A stretch of 7,210 bases of DNA from Clostridia bacterium. GTDB taxonomy: Bacteria > Bacillota > Clostridia > Oscillospirales > UBA644. Positions 1 through 6,600 of the stretch are shown here, in pieces. The stretch spans positions 1 through 7,210 of the forward strand of contig JAFPBP010000210.1 of the NCBI GenBank assembly GCA_017424085.1, written 5' to 3'. Positions within the stretch are counted from its first letter, which is position 1. Every line of letters begins with the position of its first letter. The position numbers were made by a program, and so were the translations under genes. Below the pieces are notes generated by a model. That model did not search any database. It was given only the letters and a program-made list of their open reading frames with translations, and was not told where the DNA came from.

Positions 1-756
1 GACTTTCTGGAGATTCGGCACGTTGACAAAAAGAACGTATCGGTTCTCACAAAAAGCGAGATCCTCGAAGTGAAGTCCATGCTGGATCATTACGGGATTC
101 GAGTCTCCGCCGTGGGGTCCCCCCTCGGAAAAATTCCCTTGGACGGAAACATGGAAGAGCATTTGGAAACGGCGAAGCGCATTTTCGACGCAGCAACGGT
201 ATGGGGCGCAGATTACGTGCGAATTTTCAGCTTTTACCCTGCCGAGGGATGCCGGATCACAGAGCAAAAGAACGAGATTATCGAAGCCCTCTCCCGCCTC
301 GTAGTTGCGGCGCGGGAGTTTGAGATCTCTCTGTGCCACGAAAACGAGGCAAAGATCTACGGAGACGTTCCCTCCCGCTGTAAGGAAATTCTCGATCACT
401 TCGACGGCGAACTGGGATGCGTCTTCGACATGGGAAACTTCGTTCTGGAGGGCGTAAACCCCATCGATGCCTACGAAACGCTCAAGGATCATATCTCCTA
501 TTTTCACATCAAGGATGCTCTGTACGACGGAGCGATCGTGCCTGCGGGAAAAGGAGAAGCAATGATCGGTGAGATTCTGACAAAGCACAGAGCCAACGCA
601 AATTGCGATTTCTATGCATCGCTGGAGCCCCACCTGCAGACCTTTTCGGGATTAAACGCCCTTGTGGGAAGATCGTTTCAAAATCCCTATCAATACCCGG
701 ACCTGCAAAGCGCCTTTACCGACGCCGTCAAACAATTCAAAGGACTGATGGAATGA
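1..756 (+). CDS. Sugar phosphate isomerase/epimerase family protein (5' end missing)
   Basis: The frame is open from base 1 to the TGA at 754-756, giving 251 visible residues. A GTG at 70 lies inside the barrel fold and is not the start. The family is usually about 270-300 residues, so some 20-30 N-terminal residues are probably outside the window. The protein matches the xylose-isomerase-like TIM-barrel (AP endonuclease 2) family. Likely metal and catalytic ligands sit at the ends of successive strands: Glu114 in CHENE, Asp143 in VFDMGN, His169 in FHIKD and Glu209 in SLEPH (numbered from the first visible residue). Early strands appear as FLEIRHVD and YVRIFSF. Such cytoplasmic enzymes isomerise or epimerise sugars or keto-sugars, and many members have no known substrate. 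It is the first visible gene of an operon with nagB and nagA, so an amino-sugar or related substrate is an inference. The family assignment is firm and the substrate is unknown. Confidence 0.9.
   Translation, partial: DFLEIRHVDKKNVSVLTKSEILEVKSMLDHYGIRVSAVGSPLGKIPLDGNMEEHLETAKRIFDAATVWGADYVRIFSFYPAEGCRITEQKNEIIEALSRLVVAAREFEISLCHENEAKIYGDVPSRCKEILDHFDGELGCVFDMGNFVLEGVNPIDAYETLKDHISYFHIKDALYDGAIVPAGKGEAMIGEILTKHRANANCDFYASLEPHLQTFSGLNALVGRSFQNPYQYPDLQSAFTDAVKQFKGLME
739..744 (+). promoter_or_regulatory. Ribosome binding site deciding the nagB start
   Basis: AAAGGA lies 8 bases before the ATG at 753, inside the last codons of the upstream isomerase gene. It supports 753 as the start over the in-frame ATG at 603. 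The extra 50 residues read from 603 are arginine-rich, low in family likeness and merely overlap the isomerase gene. Confidence 0.7.
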
Positions 757-1511
757 AAATTTTGCAAAAAGACCTGTTAACCGTAAAAATCTACGATTCC
801 AGAGCCGAAATGGGGCTTGCCGCAGCCGCGGAGATCAAGGAACGTATCCTTGAACTCCTCAAGGGGAAAGAAGCCATTAACATGATTTTTGCCGCCGCGC
901 CCTCTCAAAACGAGGTGCTGGCAGCTCTTGCAAGCGACAGAGAGATTCCTTGGAATCGGGTCAACGCCTTTCACATGGACGAATACATCGGGCTTCCCGC
1001 CGACGCGCCCCAAGGATTCGGCAATTTCTTAAAAGAGCATATCTTCGGCATTGCAGACTTTCGGAGCGTGCATTACATTGATATTTCCGCCCCCGATGCA
1101 GCTGCGGAATGCGAGCGTTATGCAGCTCTGCTTCGGGACTACCCCACAGATATCGTGGTGATGGGCATCGGAGAAAACGGTCATATCGCCTTCAACGATC
1201 CTCCCGTGGCGGATTTCAACGATCCTTGCGTCGTCAAGCCTGTGGCGTTGGACGAGATCTGCCGAAATCAGCAGGTGAATGACGGATGCTTTGAAGCCTT
1301 GAATCAAGTGCCCGAAACAGCCATTACGCTGACCGTTCCCACCCTGCTTGCGGGAGAATCATTATTCTGCATCGTTCCCGCAAAAACCAAAGCCAATGCA
1401 GTTCGAGCCACGATCTGCAATGAAATCAACGAAGCCTGCCCCGCCACGGTCCTGCGTCGCCATAAAAATGCGATTCTGTATCTGGACCCTGACAGCAGCG
1501 CCCTTTTGTGA
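753..1511 (+). CDS. nagB: Glucosamine-6-phosphate deaminase (NagB family)
   Basis: Converts glucosamine-6-phosphate to fructose-6-phosphate and ammonia in the cytoplasm, the last dedicated step of N-acetylglucosamine use. The 252 residues are close to the usual size (E. coli NagB has 266). Visible motifs are the FHMDEYIGLP strand with Asp76 and Glu77 (counterpart of the catalytic Asp72 region), the GIGENGHIAFNDP loop around residues 138-150 with the ring-opening His144, and the C-terminal ITLTVPTLLAG segment. In the loop, the positions matching E. coli Asp141 and Glu148 are Asn142 and Asp149. The Asn also occurs in Gram-positive NagB proteins, whereas the Asp marks a divergent subfamily. The ATG overlaps the upstream stop as ATGA, so the two genes are probably translationally coupled. 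A galactosamine-6-phosphate isomerase role is a less likely alternative, as is a distant 6-phosphogluconolactonase-like role. Confidence 0.92.
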   Translation: MKILQKDLLTVKIYDSRAEMGLAAAAEIKERILELLKGKEAINMIFAAAPSQNEVLAALASDREIPWNRVNAFHMDEYIGLPADAPQGFGNFLKEHIFGIADFRSVHYIDISAPDAAAECERYAALLRDYPTDIVVMGIGENGHIAFNDPPVADFNDPCVVKPVALDEICRNQQVNDGCFEALNQVPETAITLTVPTLLAGESLFCIVPAKTKANAVRATICNEINEACPATVLRRHKNAILYLDPDSSALL

Positions 1512-1516
1512 CGCCT

Positions 1517-2665
1517 ATGAAACGGATCAAATCGGATAAGATCATACGGGATTCCGCTCTGTTTGACGGATACATATATTTCGAAAGCGGAAAAATTGCA
1601 GAAATAACAACGGAAGAGCTTCCGTACGATGAGGAATACGATCTGCGCGGGTATTACGTAAGCCCCGGATTTATCGATATCCACACCCACGGAGGGGGCG
1701 GAAACCCCTTTGAGGGAAGAGTCGATCAGATCATTGACGGATGCAACTTTCATCTGACCCACGGGACAACAACCATCTGCCCTACCGTTTCGGCGGCGGA
1801 ATTTGATTCCATGGCTGCGTCGGTGGAGCGGATCGAAAAAGCCATGACCGATCCAAGGGTCAAGGGAACCATCCTCGGAGCCCATCTGGAGGGGCCCTAT
1901 CTTTCCCGCGCCCAATCGGGCGCCCAATGCGCCGACTTCATCCAACCTCCGAAGGAAGATGATTACCTGCCTCTCCTGCAGAAGCACGCCGCCTCGGTTG
2001 CCAGATGGAGCTATGCCCCCGAAAACGATGCGGAAGAACGCTTTGCAAAGGCGCTGAAGGCATACGGAGTGGTTGCCGCTGCGGGCCACACGGACGCAAT
2101 TTATGCGGACATGACGCGTGCCATGGAGCAGGGATGTAAGCTTGTGACCCATCTTTACTCCTGCACCTCCACCATCACGCGTGATCACGGATTCCGTCGC
2201 CTTGGCGTCATCGAAACCGCGTTTCTGCACGACGATCTCTTCGTGGAGATCATCTGCGACGGAAAGCACCTGCCGCCCGAGCTGATTCGTCTGATCGTCA
2301 AGATCAAGGGAGCGGATCATACAGCACTAATCACCGACAGCCTGGCGCTTGCGGGCACGGATCAAACCCACGGCTTTATGCAAAGCACCGAATTCATCAT
2401 TGAAGACGGGGTTTGCAAGCTGATGGACCGCAGTGCCTTTGCGGGAAGCATCGCTACCGCAGACCGATTGGTTCGCGTGGCGGTCAAGGAAGCCGGGATC
2501 GAACTTCTTGACGCCGTAAAAATGATCACCGAGACCCCTGCAAGAATCATGAATCTGACCTCAAAAGGGAAAATCACCGCCGAAGCAGATGCAGATTTCG
2601 CCGTCTTTGACGACAACATAACGATCCGTTCGGTTTTTGCAAAAGGGAATTTGGTTTATCATTGA
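1517..2665 (+). CDS. nagA: N-acetylglucosamine-6-phosphate deacetylase (NagA)
   Basis: Hydrolyses N-acetylglucosamine-6-phosphate to glucosamine-6-phosphate and acetate, supplying the substrate of the NagB encoded just upstream. It is a cytoplasmic amidohydrolase-superfamily TIM barrel of 382 residues, the normal family length. Counting from the ATG at 1517, the expected residues are present: His56 and His58 in DIHTH, Glu125 in AHLEGP, His191 in AAGHTDA, His212 in VTHLY, His251 in CDGKH and the catalytic Asp274 in LITDS. A typical C-terminal segment follows (FAGS, ETPARI, ADADFAVFD). After His212 the usual NAM motif is replaced by SCT, as in a divergent subgroup. The start is uncertain: a GTG at 1508 overlaps the nagB stop as GTGA, and neither start has a good Shine-Dalgarno site. 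I chose ATG because MKRIKSDKII resembles the family N-terminus. Expression probably depends on coupling to nagB. A GalNAc-6-phosphate deacetylase cannot be excluded. Confidence 0.92.
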   Translation: MKRIKSDKIIRDSALFDGYIYFESGKIAEITTEELPYDEEYDLRGYYVSPGFIDIHTHGGGGNPFEGRVDQIIDGCNFHLTHGTTTICPTVSAAEFDSMAASVERIEKAMTDPRVKGTILGAHLEGPYLSRAQSGAQCADFIQPPKEDDYLPLLQKHAASVARWSYAPENDAEERFAKALKAYGVVAAAGHTDAIYADMTRAMEQGCKLVTHLYSCTSTITRDHGFRRLGVIETAFLHDDLFVEIICDGKHLPPELIRLIVKIKGADHTALITDSLALAGTDQTHGFMQSTEFIIEDGVCKLMDRSAFAGSIATADRLVRVAVKEAGIELLDAVKMITETPARIMNLTSKGKITAEADADFAVFDDNITIRSVFAKGNLVYH

Positions 2666-2731
2666 GGATCGAGATGATTCACTTGCGCTTGGATTCTATG
2701 GGAAATATTCACTGTGACGATAAGTCGAGAA

Positions 2732-2737
2732 AGAAGG
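2732..2737 (+). promoter_or_regulatory. Ribosome binding site of the metallophosphoesterase gene
   Basis: AGAAGG lies 7 bases before the ATG at 2745. The spacing favours that ATG over the directly following ATG at 2748, which would leave 10 bases. Confidence 0.6.
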
Positions 2738-2744
2738 TATTGTT

Positions 2745-3548
2745 ATGATGCTGAATCCCCATGAGACTCATCTTCATTTCGGATTGGAAAAACCGATTCG
2801 CATTTTACATCTTACCGACGTGCACATCGCTTTAACCTACGAGGAAGAAGGAGAAATGCTGAACGCTCTTTCCAATCGTCGCAGAGACGTATTCTTCCGA
2901 GAGGCGAACTTCCCCGAGCGCGATCCTGTGGGATATCTGGAAGAAGCGATGGAATATTCAAAGAATTTCGACTGCACCGTTATTACAGGCGACGTCCTGG
3001 ATCTCGTTTTTGAAAAAAGCAAGGATGTAGTGAAGAAAATTCTTGCAGGAAAAGATTATATGTTTTGCGCGGGGAACCACGAATATTGCAAGCGAGGAAC
3101 CCCCGAAACATTCCAAAGTCAACCCCTGTTGCGGAAAGAGGTTCAGCCATGCTTCCGCGGTAATATGACCTTTGAGAGCCGTATTGTGGGCGGCGTTAAC
3201 ATAATTGCCGCCGACAATGGATTTGTAATGTGGGATAAAAAGATGCTTCCTCTGTTAAAAGCGGAGGTTGCAAAGGGATTGCCGATCCTTTTATTCTGCC
3301 ATTGCCCGTTGACTGACCCCATGCGCTCGTTGGAGTACGATCATGATAAACTGATCGCGGCAGGTGCCACGGAGGAAGAGATCGCCGCATCGGTTGAAAT
3401 TATCAACTATATTGCAGAAGAACCCCTCTTTAAGGCATTTTTCGCAGGACATGGACATTTCACCACCACCTTCTCTTTGAACGGAAAACCTTCTCATATG
3501 TTGGGAGGATTGTTCAAAGGAATCGTTGGCGAAATCGTTATCGATTGA
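2745..3548 (+). CDS. Calcineurin-like metallophosphoesterase
   Basis: A 267-residue protein with the full two-metal phosphoesterase signature in the usual order: Asp25 and His27 in LTDVHI, Asp83 in TGDVLD, Asn111-His112 in AGNHE, His186 in FCHCP, and His236 and His238 in AGHGH. It should hydrolyse a phosphate mono- or diester, but the substrate cannot be read from the sequence. No signal peptide or membrane segment is visible, so it is probably cytoplasmic. It lies 79 bases after nagA on the same strand with its own ribosome binding site, and just before a terminator, so it is probably the last gene of the amino-sugar operon. A separate internal promoter is possible. Dephosphorylation of a sugar phosphate or of a cell-wall or nucleotide product would fit the context, but this is conjecture. 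Confidence 0.9.
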   Translation: MMLNPHETHLHFGLEKPIRILHLTDVHIALTYEEEGEMLNALSNRRRDVFFREANFPERDPVGYLEEAMEYSKNFDCTVITGDVLDLVFEKSKDVVKKILAGKDYMFCAGNHEYCKRGTPETFQSQPLLRKEVQPCFRGNMTFESRIVGGVNIIAADNGFVMWDKKMLPLLKAEVAKGLPILLFCHCPLTDPMRSLEYDHDKLIAAGATEEEIAASVEIINYIAEEPLFKAFFAGHGHFTTTFSLNGKPSHMLGGLFKGIVGEIVID

Positions 3549-3632
3549 CCCCGTTTGATGTGCAAGATACCGTCGCAGACATCTTTCACGTTTCCTTAAA
3601 GAAGATTCTCAACTCTAAATACATAACAGAAA

Positions 3633-3660
3633 CGGCGACATCCGTCAAGGGATGTCGCCG
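3633..3660. terminator. Bidirectional intrinsic terminator between convergent genes
   Basis: CGGCGACATCC (3633-3643) pairs perfectly over 11 bases with GGATGTCGCCG (3650-3660) around a 6-base loop. On the + strand it is followed within three bases by TTTTATTTT, and on the - strand directly by TTTCTGTTATG. It lies 84 bases past the phosphoesterase stop and 5 bases past the dockerin-gene stop, so it can end both transcripts. The T tract is better on the + side. Confidence 0.85.
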
Positions 3661-3665
3661 CAGTT

Positions 3666-6600
3666 TTATTTTGTTTCGAAGGAATTCTTCGTACCGAGAA
3701 GGTATGCCTTCATCTGCAGAAAATCGGTCACGCTGACGCTTCCGTCATCGCTCACATCTGCGGCAATGGAACAGATTCCCGTCAGAGAGGTCTTCTTCAA
3801 CAAATGAGCCTTCACCATCAGAAGATCGGTAACCGAGACCACGCCGTCTCCGTTCACGTCGCCCGTAACGACGGCAATCACGGAATCCTTCACCCGATCA
3901 CCGTCCTCCAGACGGACCGTATCCCCCGTTGCGACGGAGGCTTGCGAATTCAAAGAGGCATTGTTCCGATACACCTTCAGATAGGGCATTTCGTTCAATC
4001 CATCCAGCAAGTGCATCACCGAAGTCCCCGCAGAGACACGGCGAACCACACCGTCCGAAATGCGATAAACAGAGGAAGTGATTCGATCGGGAACGGGAGA
4101 TTTGACCGTAACGCTAAAGATGACCGAAACGCCCTCCACCGTTGCCGTCACGTTGCAAGTCCCCTCGGTCGAGGCATCGTAGCCAACGAGCGTCCACCCT
4201 TGGGAGAACAGCGCCGAGGTGCCGTTGTCATATTCCACCAGGACCGACAGTCCTGCGGGATCCAACGCCTCACCCCGAAGGAAAACGGTTCGATCGGGAA
4301 GGGTTACAAGAGAGGCGGAAATTGCAGTTTTTGCCCGCACGGAAACCGACAGCAACAAGGAGAAATCCCCGTAAGACACGGTCAGAGCCTGATTTCCGAC
4401 CATCGAAGAATCGTACCCCGAAATTGTCCATCCGTCCGAAACAAATTCATGGGTTCCGTTGTTATAATCAAGTCGAAGAACCATACCCGCATCAACGAAC
4501 GCAGACCCTTCCTCATAGTCGGTCTGAGGCGACGCTTCCAAAGAAATTCCAATCAGAGATTTTGCAATCACCGATACGGCGATTTCTACGGTACGATCGG
4601 CATAAGAAACCGTCACGGTCTGCGCTCCGAGAAGCGTGGGGTCAAAACCCGAAACAGTCCAGCCTTGGGACACGGTCTCGCAGGTTCCGTTATCGTAATG
4701 AAGAGTTAACCGCATTTTGGAGGAATCGAAGGGCAAGCCCTCCACGTAAACGGTTTGAGGAGGAGTTGCCACGGTAATATGGGTCAGGCTTCGCTCAACA
4801 ACGCTGACCGAAAGGGCAAGAGTCTTCCCTGCATAGGTCACCGTCACCGACTGCGTTCCCACATGATCGGGATCAAACCCGCTGATCATCCAACCGTCGG
4901 ACACGAGCTCAAAGGTTCCGTTATCATAGACCAGACGAAGAACCATGCCGTCGTCATCAAATGCAATGCCCTGAAGATACGAGGTTTTGGGAGGAACTTC
5001 CAAAAGGATCTCCGAAAGACTCTTTGCGATTACGGTAACCGTCAGAGACGTTCTTTTCCCCGCATAGGAGACGGTCAGAGTCTGCGAGCCGATATCATAG
5101 GCGTCGTAACCAACAATGGTCCAGCCTGCAGAGATCTGCTGAGTGGTCCCGTTGTCATAATGCAGGATTAAGGTCATACCGTCGCCGCAGAAGGGCGCGC
5201 CCTCAAGATAAGACGAGACAGGAGGAATGCCGACAGAGATCTCAGTAAGGCTTTTTGCGATAACCGTTACCGTCAAAAGCACGGAGGCGCCGTCGTAGGT
5301 GACCGTCACGGATTGCCGTCCCACGATTGATCCATCGTAACCCGAAACCGTCCACCCCTCGGAAACGAGGCGGGAGGTGCCGTCATTGTAATGAAGACGC
5401 AGAACCATTCCGTCATCGCAGAAGGAGGATCCTTCCAGATATTGAAGATTGGGGGCGACCTCCACCGTAATTGCCTGCAGAACGATTCCTGCCACGGAAA
5501 CCGAAAGGGTCGTCTGCTTCCCACCGTAGGACACGGTAACGGTCTGCTGACCGATCTTGGAAGAATCGAACCCCGAAAGAGACCAGCCGCTCGTGATCGT
5601 TTCTTCGGTTCCGTTGTTATAATGCAGCGTCAGAGCCATACCCTCCGTGCTGAAGGATTGGTTTTCAAAATACGCCGTTTTGGGAGGCTGCTTCACAGAA
5701 ATCGATGCGAGGGTTTTGGGAAGGACCTGAACAATGAGAGAAGCGCTTTTCCCTTCGTAGGAAACGGTCAAAACCTGTTCTCCCGTCATCAACGGATCAT
5801 AACCGGAAATTGACCAACCCGAGGAGATTTGCGCCGTAGATCCGTCGCTGTAATGAAGGGTCAGAATCATACCGAGATCATCGAACTCAAGCCCTTCGAT
5901 ATAAGTCAACTCGGGAGGAGTATGAACAGAGATCGACTCCAAAACGACCTCAGAAACGGTAACCGAAAGGCTCGTCTCCTTCCCCGCATACAAAACGGTC
6001 AGAATCTGCGTGCCGAGAAGGTCCGAATCGAAGCCGAGCACGGTCCAACCCGAGATCAGATCCGAAACGGTCCCGTTGTCATAATGGAGGGTCAGAACCA
6101 TTTCAGAATCATCGAAGATCTCCCCCGCAAAATAGGTTTGACGGGGCGGCGTTTTCACGGAGATCCCCACGAGCGTTTTTGCGACAACCGTTACGGTCAA
6201 AGGCGCACTCTTACCTTCGTAGGAAACAGTAAGCGTATAGCGCCCCACGGAAGAAATATCCGCATTGAACGGATCCCATCCCGTTGTGACAATAAGAGTA
6301 TCTCCATTGTTATAGTGCAAGATCAACTCCATTCCGGAATCGGAAAAGGTCTCACCTTCCACATAAACGGTCTTGGGAGGGGTTTTAACAGAAATGCTTT
6401 CCAGGGATTTTGCAAGAACGGTAACCGTTAAAGTGGTGGTCTTGCCACCATAGGAAATCGTCAAGGTCTGCGTTCCGATAATGGATGCATCGTAGCCCGT
6501 GACGGTAAAACCGCTATCAACAAGATCCGAGGTACCGTTATCGTAGTGGAGTTTGATTGTTAAGCCCGTAGAATCAAAAGCTTCCCCTTCGAGATAGGAA

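Noticed and set aside
603..752. Extended nagB start at ATG 603
   Set aside because: The added 50 residues overlap the isomerase gene, are Arg-rich and not NagB-like. The ATG at 753 has a ribosome binding site and gives the normal family length.
1304..2320. A 338-residue open frame on the - strand across nagB and nagA
   Set aside because: It lies opposite two genes with complete family motifs and shows no recognisable domain, so it is an antisense shadow.
2683..2711. Possible sigma-A promoter (TTGCGC, 17 bases, TATTCA) before the phosphoesterase
   Set aside because: The -10 element matches the consensus at only three of six bases and the -35 is partial, so this is not better than chance in a short gap.
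3545..3736. Small + strand open frame after the phosphoesterase
   Set aside because: It runs through the terminator hairpin and into the 3' end of the opposite gene, and has no ribosome binding site or recognisable motif.
3804..6431. Long open frames on the + strand opposite the Ig array (for example 3804-4709, 4142-4777, 5391-5813, 5829-6431)
   Set aside because: They are antisense shadows. The 231-bp unit is a multiple of three, so an antisense frame free of stops in one unit tends to stay open in the next. The products show only repeated low-complexity, Arg/His/Asn-rich phrases and no known fold.
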